Source: Listeria floridensis FSL S10-1187
GTDB taxonomy: Bacteria > Bacillota > Bacilli > Lactobacillales > Listeriaceae
Reading direction: 5' to 3'
NCBI RefSeq assembly: GCF_000525875.1
Contig: NZ_AODF01000032.1
Coordinates: 32,181 to 96,180 of the forward strand
DNA: 64,000 bases
Part shown: piece after piece, positions 9,230 to 18,017 of the stretch
Layout: every line of letters begins with the position of its first letter
Position numbering within the stretch: position 1 is the first letter of the stretch
Notes under the pieces: generated by a model
The model's input: the letters and a program-made list of their open reading frames with translations, nothing else
Told to the model about the DNA's origin: nothing
Databases searched by the model: none
Translations under genes and position numbers: made by a program

Positions 9230-9916
9230 ATATAAATTCGGAATTTGCCAATCAATTGGCGCTTCACCGTGCAACACTAAATAGTCATTCGTTTTAGAAA
9301 ATGGCTTGGAGCCAAAAAAACCATAATTTGCTGAATAAGGGCTTGGATGCGAACTTGTTAGGATCAAGTGATTAGGGTTATTCAGCAAAGCTGTTTTTTG
9401 TTTAGCATTATTTCCCCATAAAATAAAAACGAGCGGCGCTTCCTTTTGGTTCAGCAAACGAATCACGGCATCGGTTAAGTTTTCCCAGCCTTGTCCCTTG
9501 TGTGAATTTGCTTTTCCTGCTTCAACCGTAAGCACTGTATTAAGAAGTAACACGCCTTGATCTGTCCAAGGTTTCAGATACCCATTATTTGGAATGAAAC
9601 AGCCAAGGTCATTTTTCAGTTCTTGAAAAATATTTTCGAGCGAAGGTGGTATCCGAATCCCCTTTTGAACAGAAAAAGAAAGTCCATGTGCTTGCCCGCG
9701 TCCGTGATACGGATCTTGTCCCAATATGACAACCTTTGCGGCTTCATAAGATGTGTATTTTAACGCATTAAATAAGTCATACATATCCGGATAAACTTGT
9801 TTTGATCCGTATTGTTGTTTCAAAAACTCCCGTAACTCTAGGTAATATGGCTGTTTAAATTCATCTGCTAAAAGTCCATCCCAATCATTTCCAAGTTGAA
9901 TCATACGTGCTGTCAC
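9218..9916 (-). CDS. ung: Uracil-DNA glycosylase
   Basis: This 232-residue family 1 uracil-DNA glycosylase removes uracil from DNA to start base-excision repair. It has the water-activating motif GQDPYHG near residue 66, the uracil-binding region ([19 protein letters not shown] near 125) and the DNA-intercalation loop [13 protein letters not shown] near 193. Length matches the family. The start at 9916 has a weak ribosome site (GAGGTGACAGCACGT). It converges on rnhC and shares its terminator, and is preceded by the MMPL gene on the same strand. Confidence 0.96.
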   Translation of the reverse strand: MTARMIQLGNDWDGLLADEFKQPYYLELREFLKQQYGSKQVYPDMYDLFNALKYTSYEAAKVVILGQDPYHGRGQAHGLSFSVQKGIRIPPSLENIFQELKNDLGCFIPNNGYLKPWTDQGVLLLNTVLTVEAGKANSHKGQGWENLTDAVIRLLNQKEAPLVFILWGNNAKQKTALLNNPNHLILTSSHPSPYSANYGFFGSKPFSKTNDYLVLHGEAPIDWQIPNLYEKA

Positions 9917-9964
9917 CTCTAGTTTTTTTCTTTTTTATTATACTAAAGTCTCACGCCTTACGCC

Positions 9965-9997
9965 AAAAAAAGCACATTTCCCGCGGGAAATGTGCTT
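9965..9997 (-). terminator. MMPL gene terminator
   Basis: A perfect 12-bp inverted repeat, AGCACATTTCCC (9971-9982) with GGGAAATGTGCT (9985-9996), has T-runs on both strands. It lies 10 bp after the MMPL stop, and the minus-strand tail is the T6 opposite 9965-9970. Confidence 0.88.
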
Positions 9998-10005
9998 TTT
10001 GCCTG

Positions 10006-13000
10006 TTATTGTTCTTTTTTGCCGCGTTCACCTGCTGATGATATGAAAGGCCACCAGTTTCCTCTGCCAAATAGTTTGACCATTACCGGTACAAATAGCG
10101 GCAAGACCACCACTGCATAAAGGATTAAGCCGATCAAGACGACTGTCGCAATTTCAAGTAGCGACAGCACTCCAGCCGGCATCATCGCCGCAAACGTTCC
10201 GCCAAGAATAATCACAGCCGAGAAAATGACACCGCCCATGTTTTTCATCGTCAGAATCATCCGCTCCATCACGCCCATTCCGCTATACTCATTAAACCGG
10301 CTCATGAGGAAAATGGAATAGTCAATGCCAAGCGCGACAAGTACAACAAAGCTGAAGAATGGGGTTGCCCACGTTAATCCGTTATAATCTAGCAGACGTG
10401 TAAAAATGATTTCCGTAAAACCAAGCGATGCAAAGTAAGTGACAACAATTGATCCCACTAAGTAAAGCGGCATCACCATCGATCTAAGTAAAATAACAAG
10501 CGTTACGAAAACACTAATTAAAACGAGCGCAATCACAAGGTGGTAATCGGCAAGCGACATGTCGCGTGTATCGTAGTTCATACTTGTCATACCACCGATT
10601 CCGATTTTTGCGTTTTCTAGTTTCGTTCCTTTTAAACTGCTTTTCAGCTGCTCATTTAACTTCGGAATATCTTCCATCGCAGCATTGGAATACGGATTTT
10701 TTTTTGAGTACAACATTGATCGTTGCAAGTTTGCCGTCTTTTGATAGATATTGATCGAGCGCTTGCTTAAACTCGGGATTCGTCAAGAGCTCATCCGGCA
10801 CGTAAATTCCAGAATTATTGTAAGACTGTTCCGACCAGTCGTTTAGCAGTCCGTTTGCTTGCGATAGTCCCGACTCCACTTGCGTGAGGCCCGAAGCTCC
10901 GCTTGAAAGTCCGTTCGAGAGCTCGCCGATTTGGCCGCTTACAGCGGAAAAGCCAGTTTTAAGTTCAGCCTGTCCGCCTTCGATTTGAGCTAGTGCCGAT
11001 TCAAGTTGAGGCAGTTTCAAAATTACTTGATTTTGACCCGTTGCCGCTTGGGTAAGCCCCGATTCAAGTTGCGTCAACCCTGTTTCAATTTGACCAAGAC
11101 CTGCATGGAATGCAGAAAGTCCCGTTGAAATTTGTTCCGATTTTGCATTTAATTGTTTCATTCCATCAGAAAGCTGGTTCAGCCCTTGATTCAATTCCTT
11201 AATCTTCGCTTCAAGCGCCGCCATTTGCTTCCCAAGTTGCGATTTCAGCTGATTTTCAAAAGCAGATCCTGCTGTTTCAAGTCCTGCCACATCGCGCATC
11301 AAATTTTGAAACTCAGCATTTTGAGTGGCATCGGGATGTGCCGCAGCGAAGGCTTGCAGCGAATTGCCTACTTTCTTCATTTGATTCGTAAGTCCGCTTG
11401 TATCAATTTGACCAGCATTTCCACCAGAGAATTGCGCAAGCGAATCCGCTGCTTTCTGCAGATTTTGCTGAATCGTCACATAGCCCTGCTGAAGCTGCTT
11501 TTGCCCGCTTTCGAGTTTGGCAAGCTCTGAACGAGCCGTTTTCACAGCTTGTTTTAACTGTCCCGCCCCTTTACTGCCACTTGAAATCCCATCACGAATT
11601 TGCGTTAAAGCAACATTAAGTGCCGCTACGCCGTCTTTCGTTTGTGCTGTTCCGGATTGAAGCGCATCAATCCCATCAACCGCTTGATTCAAACTTGGCG
11701 AAGAGGCGTTCAGCTGATCACTTGCATCAAGCAAGCCTGATTTTACTTGCTCAATACCACCTTTTGCGTCGCCCAAGCCATTTTCAAGCTGACCCGCTTG
11801 ATTTTTCACATAGATAGCATCAAGTCGCGTTCCTGCAGGTCGTGAAGCACTCATCACCATGTCGACACCTTTCACGCTTGCAAGGTCTGCCGATACTTTT
11901 TCAAGCAGTGCAATATAGTCACCTGTCCGCATATTATCGTCATTTTCCAAGTAAATTTGTGTCGGTGAAACTTGACCGGCGCCAAAGCTGTCAGAAACAA
12001 TTTCAAAGCCTTTTTTTTGACGGATAGCTGTCACTAATTTCGTCTAGTGAGTTAAAGCTTTCCGTGCCTTGATGCAGCACAATCGGAGGAATCACAACGA
12101 TTGCAACGATCAAAAGCGAAATGAATGGACGCATAAAAGCAAGTTTCCCTGCTCCGCCCCAAAATTTATTTTCCTTATGTGCAATATTTTTATTGAGTGG
12201 CCAAAATAGCACTCGTCCAAGTGTTCCCATAAAGAATGGGACAAGTGTGTAGATACCGAGCATTAAAATCACGATACCAACTCCGACTGCAACAGCAGAA
12301 CGATACAATTCAAACTGCACAAAATAAAGTGAAACAAAGGCAACTAAAACAGCTATCGCACTATAAAGGACTGTTTTTCCAGCAGTACGGTAAGTCCTAA
12401 TGACCGCTTCGCGCACCGAGAGACCATCACCGATTTCTTCTTTAAAACGGCTCATCAGAAGAATACAATAATCCGTTCCGATACCAAACATGATACACAC
12501 CATGAAGATTTGTGTATAGGTAGAGACCGGAAAATCCAAATATTTAACCAGAAAAGCAACCACACTTTGGGCTGTCAAATAACTGATTCCGACTGTGACA
12601 AGCGGAATAAAAGGGGCAATTACCGAGCGGAATACAAGGAACAGGACAACTAAAATAAAGACGACGGTAATTCCTTCTGTTTTTTGCAAACCATCTTCTG
12701 ATCCTTGGACAACGTCTTCCTGAATGACTGCGTTACCTGTGAGATAGGAATCTACACCTCGAACTTTCATTTTCTTATCCAAGTCTTTACGTACTTCTTT
12801 TACAGGGGTTTCTTTGGCATCAACTGTCAAGCTTGCTACTATCGTTTTCCCGTCTTTTGAAACAAACTTATCTTGAAGCTCCTTTTGATCGAAACTGTCG
12901 AGCACATTTGTTACGTGCAGCTCCGCTTTGTTTGCTTTAATCGAACTGAGCGACTTTTCAATCGTCTTTTTATTCGCTTCTGTCAGCTTATGTTTCGCCG

Positions 13001-13211
13001 TATAAACAGCAATGTAACTCTCTCCGTCACTATCCGGATTGTGCTTTTTCTGCAGCTCACCAGCAAGCTGCGACGGATAGCCGTCTGGAAGCTTGATTTC
13101 TCCTTTTTCACGCACTAAATCCGCCATGCTTGGTGCCGTAAAAAGCAAACCGGCAAGCAAAACGATCCAAAGAACTAGAATCGGCCAGCGGAATTTTAAA
13201 ATCCATTTCAT
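10006..13211 (-). CDS. MMPL/RND-type membrane exporter, two one-base frameshifts
   Basis: This is a large exporter of the MMPL branch of the RND superfamily, a proton-driven exporter of lipids or drugs. The protein is spread over three frames and reconstitutes to about 1067 residues. It has an N-terminal TM1, an extracytoplasmic domain, and TM helices with GIGTDYCILLMSRFKEE. A long Q/G/L-rich helical domain of repeated GLxQLExGL units follows (about residues 480-820), then a second TM bundle with ALGIDYSIFLMSRFNEY. The breaks are in the T8 run 12011-12018 and the T9 run 10697-10705, each one base too long. The ATG at 13211 overlaps the stop of the upstream marR-type gene (ATGA), so the two are coupled. 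Resembles lmo1226; substrate unknown. Confidence 0.85.
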
Positions 13212-13681
13212 GATTGATCTTTCCCTCCTCGTTCAAGATTCACAATAACCAAATCAATCAGCCTGTCATAAAGCGTCATAAACATTTCACTGTTTTCTTT
13301 ACCAAACCGCCTGAGCCAATCTCCGATCAAATCCTGCATGGCTTTTTCGCATACTTTGAAAATCTCCCGGCCTTGGTCTGAGACATGCAAAACAACAGCT
13401 CGCCTATCAAACGGATTTTGCGACCGAACCAAAAATCCTTTTTCTTCAAGATTCTTAATTTTGGCCGAAACCGCGCTCTTATTCACATTGAGCCGGCATG
13501 AAAGCTGCGTTGCACTAACCCCATTTTCCTCACGGCAAAGTTCGCGCAACATAAAAAACTGTTCCATCGAAATCCGCTTTCCATAAAAATCGACTTGCTC
13601 GATGGCTTGATCAATTTCCTTTAAAGCAAATAAATATGTACGCATGTATCCATCAATAAAATGATCAATCGCCTCTTTCAA
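13208..13681 (-). CDS. MarR family transcriptional regulator
   Basis: This 157-residue winged-helix regulator of the MarR family most likely represses the overlapping MMPL exporter gene. The helix-turn-helix is near residues 50-80 (GVSATQLSCRLNVNKSAVSA), followed by the wing with the conserved D-R pair (NPFDRRAVVLHVSDQG). The start is a TTG at 13681, about nine bases after GGGGGTGA. Its stop overlaps the MMPL ATG. A promoter with nested inverted repeats lies immediately upstream and may be the autoregulatory site. Ligand unknown. Confidence 0.88.
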   Translation of the reverse strand: MKEAIDHFIDGYMRTYLFALKEIDQAIEQVDFYGKRISMEQFFMLRELCREENGVSATQLSCRLNVNKSAVSAKIKNLEEKGFLVRSQNPFDRRAVVLHVSDQGREIFKVCEKAMQDLIGDWLRRFGKENSEMFMTLYDRLIDLVIVNLERGGKDQS

Positions 13682-13713
13682 AACAATGATTCACCCCCTG
13701 AACTATTTTTTCA

Positions 13714-13741
13714 TTTTACCCTTACTCGAATAAAAAGTAAA
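13714..13741 (-). promoter_or_regulatory. Promoter of the marR-MMPL operon with inverted repeat
   Basis: On the minus strand TTACTT (-35) and TAAAAT (-10) are 16 bases apart. TTTTAC...GTAAAA and TTACT...AGTAA form nested inverted repeats across the promoter, a plausible MarR operator. Confidence 0.5.
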
Positions 13742-13745
13742 ATAA

Positions 13746-13780
13746 AACACACCTTTTATTTCTCCAATAAAAGGTGTGTT
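13746..13780 (-). terminator. Terminator of the ABC exporter operon
   Basis: A 15-bp perfect inverted repeat, AACACACCTTTTATT / AATAAAAGGTGTGTT with a five-base loop, lies 8 bp after the permease stop and is followed on the minus strand by a T-rich tail. Confidence 0.85.
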
Positions 13781-13787
13781 TCTAGTA

Positions 13788-16700
13788 TTATTCTACGGAT
13801 TTCAGTGCTTCAATCATATCAATCCTTTTCAGCTTCACATGCATCACGAGCATGACAATCGTAGAAAATAGTAAGGTTAAGATCGCCGAGTATAAATAAC
13901 TTGGCGCGGTAACCGTCGGACTGAACATCATGTTATCCACTTCTGCTGTTTGAATGACAAATTGGTGCAAGAAGAATCCAAAGATAAAGCCGACTAAAAT
14001 GCCGAGTACCGTCAAAATAATATTTTCCCGGTAGACATACATCGTCACTTCTTTCGGATAAAAACCGAGCACTTTAATCGTCGAAAGTTCACGAATCCGT
14101 TCTGAAACATTGATATTCGTGAGATTATACAGCACGATAAACGCAAGAATCGCGGCTGAGACGATCAAAACAACCATAACGATATTCAGACTCTTAAGCA
14201 TATCCGTCAGCATACCACTGATTGTGTTGGAAAACGTGACGGCAAGTACGCCTCCCTCATCCATAAGTTTCTCAGCAAATTGATTTTGCCACGCCTTCGA
14301 TGTATCCTTCAGATTCAGCAAATCCGAATCATATACGGGCTCAGATTGAAACGCACGTTCATAGCCAGTTTTCGTCACGTACACATAATGACCGGCATAA
14401 TTCTCCGCAATTCCTCTTACCTTGAAGCGATATTCTTCATGATCTGTATCTTTTAATACAAGCGTTTCTCCGACTTTAAGATCAAGCAGTTTCGCCAGTT
14501 TTTCCGTAATAACCACACCATCATCTCGAAGTGGCTGACGTTCTTTCGTTTTTCGATCCTGGAGCCGCACAAATTTGTCTAGCCCTTTTGTTGTTTCAAG
14601 TGTCGCAAGCTGAATTTGCTGGCTCGATTTCCCCGAACGAACCGTATCCATACTTTTCATTGAAAGTTGCATTCGGCTTGTGATATTGCCATCTTGCATT
14701 AACTTATCGTAATCCAGTTTTTCCGTCTTGCTTGCCGTTTTATCGCGTGAAACGAGCGCATCATATTTAATGACGCTACCATACTGAAGCTTCGCAATAT
14801 CACTGATCGAATCACGTAAACCGAATCCAGTAAGAATGAGTGCGGTACAGCCCGCCACACCAATTACAGTCATAAGCATCCGCTGTTTATACCTGAAAAT
14901 ATTTCGCGCCGTTACTTTACTTGAGAAATTCATGTGGTTCCAGATAAAACCAATGCGCTCAAGCAAAATGCGTTTTCCTTGCTTCGGTGCTTTTGGCCGC
15001 ATAAGCGTTGCCGCATTTGAACGCAGTTCTGCTGTACAAGCCGCAAATGCTGTTGCGGTCGTACAAATGAGCGCGACAACGAGCGCGATGATACTGTAGC
15101 TTGGATAGAACACCAATTCGACGGGCGGCATTTGATACATCATCCCGTAAGCATCAAAAATAATGGCTGGGAAGAAACGATAACCAATCAAAAGTCCAAT
15201 CCCAGTTCCAAGAATACTCGCGAACGACCCGTAAACTAAAAACTTCTTCATAATGTCGCCGTTTGAATAACCAAGAGCTTTAAGCGTCCCAATTTGCGTC
15301 CGCTGTTCTTCGACCATTCGCGTCATTGTTGTAAGACATACAAGTGCCGCGATCAAGAAGAAAAAGACTGGGAAGATCGTTGACAAGGAAGCGAGCCGAT
15401 CTGCATTTTCCTTATATTCACCGTAACCGGGATTATTAGACCGATCAAGCACATAATAACTCGGTTTTTCCAGTGTTTCTAATTTTTCACGCTGCACCGT
15501 TAAATCACGACGTGCTTTCGCTATTTTTTGTTCTGCTTGTAGTTTTTCCGCTTGAAATTTCGCTTCACTCGCCGCATAGGTCTGTTTTGATGCGTCTAAT
15601 TTTTGAAGCGCTTCACTAAATTCACTTTCGGCTTGCTTCGCTCCGCGCTCGCGCTCTTTTTTCGCAGCTTCGATTTGCTTCACACCCGCCGCATAATCGC
15701 GTTCACCGACTGCTAGTTGTGCTTTTCCTGCCGCAAGTTCCGCCTTTTTCGCTTCAAGCGTTTTCACCGCTTGTGCAAGCTTAGCCTCTTCTTTTTCAAG
15801 TGCTGCTTTTCCGGTCGCAAGCTCCTGCTTTGCCTCAGTTAGAAACTCTGCTGCCAAGGTTTCCGCTTCGTCCAAATTTTGTCCGCCTTTGATTGCCTGA
15901 TAAAGAGGCTCAGATACTTGGCGCAGTTCATCCGCTACAGTGCTCGACACATAAAGTGTTCCGTCTTCAATCTGATAAAGTTCCGTCAGTTCTGGATCGA
16001 GTTTCACGGTTTCAACCAAAGTCTGCGCTTTTGCTTCATTTAGAAACTGTTCTGCTGTCTGAAGTGCTTCTTCACGTTCCGCAAGTTCTCTTTTCGCTTC
16101 CTCAAGCTGTGCCTTTCCAGCTTCCGCCTGCTGCTCCGCTTGCTCTAACTGCGCGCTTCCTTCTGTAATATCCTTTTTCGACTGGGCAATCGTTTCTTTA
16201 GCAGCCGCTAGTTTTGCTTCACCTGCCGCAATTTCACGATCGGCTTCTGCCATTTTCGCCTTATAAGCACGGCGCTTATTTTGATACGCTAAAAAACCGG
16301 CATCAAGCTCAGCTTTTCCTTGTTTCAATTTTGTTTCGCCTTCCGCAAGCTTCTGCTCATTTTCCTTCAGTTTCGCTTCTGCTTCGTCGAGTTTCAAAAA
16401 GCCATCTTTTTTAATCGTAGCGACACGTTTTTCCGCCTGCGCTTCAAGTAGCTTTTTCAGTTTTTTCTTGTTCGCCTTACCAGCCTCTTCATAACCATCT
16501 GAGAAGGCCGTTTTTGCCGTCAAATTGCTAAACTGAATATTGGCCGCCGTATAGACCTCAAGGTCAAAATCCCCTTGCGGGATCACCGCGAACGCATCCG
16601 TCGAACCGTTCCCAATCGTACTTGTGCCGCGACTGCTTTTTTCAATATACATCGGACTCTCCACAAAGCCGACAACCCGATATGTATCACGTTTCAGCGT

Positions 16701-17186
16701 ATCTGTCAGCTTGGAGCCGTCTTTCGCGAAAAAAGTAACCTTATCGCCAAGCTTGATTTTCTTCTTCACCGCGTTGCTCGCATCAAGCGTAATTTCACCC
16801 GATTTTTTCGGTAAGCGACCAGATGCGGCTTTATATTGATTCAGCTTCTTACTGCTATTTTGATACGAATAAAGCCGCATCACGAGGCGATCATCCCCAA
16901 GCAAGAGATCCGCCGTGTACTGCATATCTACTTGCTTTACACCTGACAAATTTTCAAGTGCCGCTTGATCAGATCCATTCAAACCATAGGTGGATTGAAC
17001 TGTAAAATCAGCTAATTTGTAATCTTTGTAATAGCGATCAGCCGTTTCAATCATATCTGGACCCGTTGCTTTAATCCCAACGAAAAAGGCAACCCCAAGC
17101 ATGATCAGCGCTAAAATTGAGAAGAAGCGGCTTTTGGAATGCCAAATTTCACGCCGTATATCTTTCCATAATGCACGTTTTTTCAA
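13788..17186 (-). CDS. Large FtsX-type ABC transporter permease
   Basis: This is a 1132-residue permease of the MacB/FtsX class. Order of parts: TM1 (residues 18-38), an extracellular MacB-like periplasmic core domain, a long alanine/glutamate-rich coiled coil (about 260-600), an FtsX domain of three TM helices (about 620-750), a second core domain, and a C-terminal FtsX domain (about 1010-1125). Proteins of this build in Firmicutes (YknZ/YtrF-like giants) are mechanotransmission pumps acting on envelope substrates or antimicrobial peptides; the substrate here is unknown. It starts at 17186, 17 bp after the ATPase gene. The same ATPase-permease pair sits here in L. monocytogenes as I recall (lmo1223-1224). 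The frame is intact. Confidence 0.9.
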   Translation of the reverse strand: MKKRALWKDIRREIWHSKSRFFSILALIMLGVAFFVGIKATGPDMIETADRYYKDYKLADFTVQSTYGLNGSDQAALENLSGVKQVDMQYTADLLLGDDRLVMRLYSYQNSSKKLNQYKAASGRLPKKSGEITLDASNAVKKKIKLGDKVTFFAKDGSKLTDTLKRDTYRVVGFVESPMYIEKSSRGTSTIGNGSTDAFAVIPQGDFDLEVYTAANIQFSNLTAKTAFSDGYEEAGKANKKKLKKLLEAQAEKRVATIKKDGFLKLDEAEAKLKENEQKLAEGETKLKQGKAELDAGFLAYQNKRRAYKAKMAEADREIAAGEAKLAAAKETIAQSKKDITEGSAQLEQAEQQAEAGKAQLEEAKRELAEREEALQTAEQFLNEAKAQTLVETVKLDPELTELYQIEDGTLYVSSTVADELRQVSEPLYQAIKGGQNLDEAETLAAEFLTEAKQELATGKAALEKEEAKLAQAVKTLEAKKAELAAGKAQLAVGERDYAAGVKQIEAAKKERERGAKQAESEFSEALQKLDASKQTYAASEAKFQAEKLQAEQKIAKARRDLTVQREKLETLEKPSYYVLDRSNNPGYGEYKENADRLASLSTIFPVFFFLIAALVCLTTMTRMVEEQRTQIGTLKALGYSNGDIMKKFLVYGSFASILGTGIGLLIGYRFFPAIIFDAYGMMYQMPPVELVFYPSYSIIALVVALICTTATAFAACTAELRSNAATLMRPKAPKQGKRILLERIGFIWNHMNFSSKVTARNIFRYKQRMLMTVIGVAGCTALILTGFGLRDSISDIAKLQYGSVIKYDALVSRDKTASKTEKLDYDKLMQDGNITSRMQLSMKSMDTVRSGKSSQQIQLATLETTKGLDKFVRLQDRKTKERQPLRDDGVVITEKLAKLLDLKVGETLVLKDTDHEEYRFKVRGIAENYAGHYVYVTKTGYERAFQSEPVYDSDLLNLKDTSKAWQNQFAEKLMDEGGVLAVTFSNTISGMLTDMLKSLNIVMVVLIVSAAILAFIVLYNLTNINVSERIRELSTIKVLGFYPKEVTMYVYRENIILTVLGILVGFIFGFFLHQFVIQTAEVDNMMFSPTVTAPSYLYSAILTLLFSTIVMLVMHVKLKRIDMIEALKSVE

Positions 17187-17202
17187 AAGTCCGTCTCCCT
17201 TC

Positions 17203-17904
17203 TCACCATTCTATGCTGTCAATTGAAACGGGATGTTTATTCTCTCGGATCTCCCGAACCTTCGCATCATTTATTTCAATCACTCGATCTGCAATCGGTG
17301 TAATCGCTGTGTTATGCGTAATGACAATAACAGTTGTCCCCGTATTTTCACATGTATCTTGCAACAACTTCAAAACAGATTTGCCTGTCTCATAATCGAG
17401 TGCTCCCGTCGGTTCGTCACACAAAAGCAGTTTTGGTGATTTCGCCAGCGCACGAGCAATCGCAACCCGTTGTTGTTCCCCTCCGGAAAGCTGAGCTGGA
17501 AAATTATTTAAACGATGCGCTAAGCCGACATCTTCCAGCACTTTTTCTGCATCAAGCGCATTCGGAACAATTTGCGAAGCAAGCTCGACATTTTCTTTTG
17601 CCGTTAAGTTCGGAACGAGATTGTAAAATTGAAAAACAAACCCGACATCCGTTCGCCGGTAGCCAGTCAGTTGTTTGGCAGAATACTGCGCGATATCCAC
17701 CCCGTCAACGATGACTTCACCTGAATCAGAAGTATCCATTCCCCCAAGAATATTAAGTACCGTTGATTTCCCAGCACCACTGGGTCCAACAATGATCACA
17801 AATTCCCCTTTATTGATTTCAAAATCAACACCGTCATTTGCTGTGACTACACTTTCTCCCATTTGGTAACGCTTTACTACTTGATTAAGTTTGACGTAAG
17901 TCAT
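17203..17904 (-). CDS. ABC transporter ATP-binding protein (MacB/LolD type)
   Basis: This 233-residue ATPase is the partner of the downstream permease. Walker A is GPSGAGKST (near 40), the signature is [15 protein letters not shown] (near 142), Walker B is [16 protein letters not shown] and the H-loop is VITHN. The ALD-after-Walker-B pattern is typical of the MacB/LolD/FtsE group. The start is ATG 17904 and the gene lies 17 bp before the permease. A good sigma-A promoter is present upstream. Confidence 0.95.
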   Translation of the reverse strand: MTYVKLNQVVKRYQMGESVVTANDGVDFEINKGEFVIIVGPSGAGKSTVLNILGGMDTSDSGEVIVDGVDIAQYSAKQLTGYRRTDVGFVFQFYNLVPNLTAKENVELASQIVPNALDAEKVLEDVGLAHRLNNFPAQLSGGEQQRVAIARALAKSPKLLLCDEPTGALDYETGKSVLKLLQDTCENTGTTVIVITHNTAITPIADRVIEINDAKVREIRENKHPVSIDSIEW

Positions 17905-17939
17905 GTTTCAGCCTCATTTTCTTTAAAGTTGTTATCTTT

Positions 17940-17968
17940 ATTATAACGAACCTGATTCCCTCTGTGAA
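17940..17968 (-). promoter_or_regulatory. Sigma-A promoter of the ABC exporter operon
   Basis: On the minus strand TTCACA, 17 bases, TATAAT lies about 36 bp upstream of the ATPase ATG. Confidence 0.65.
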
Positions 17969-17971
17969 GAA

Positions 17972-18012
17972 GCGTATAAAAAAGACTTGAGAGGAAAATC
18001 CCCCCAAGCCTT
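17972..18012 (-). terminator. pheST terminator
   Basis: On the minus strand GGCTTGGGGGG pairs, with some G-U pairs, with CCTCTCAAGTC, followed by TTTTTT. It lies 6-45 bp after the pheT stop. Confidence 0.75.
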
Positions 18013-18017
18013 ATTCA

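Noticed and set aside
10652..12034. A separate 460-residue coiled-coil protein
   Set aside because: It is the middle of the MMPL exporter, cut off by overlong runs at both ends; no ribosome site is present.
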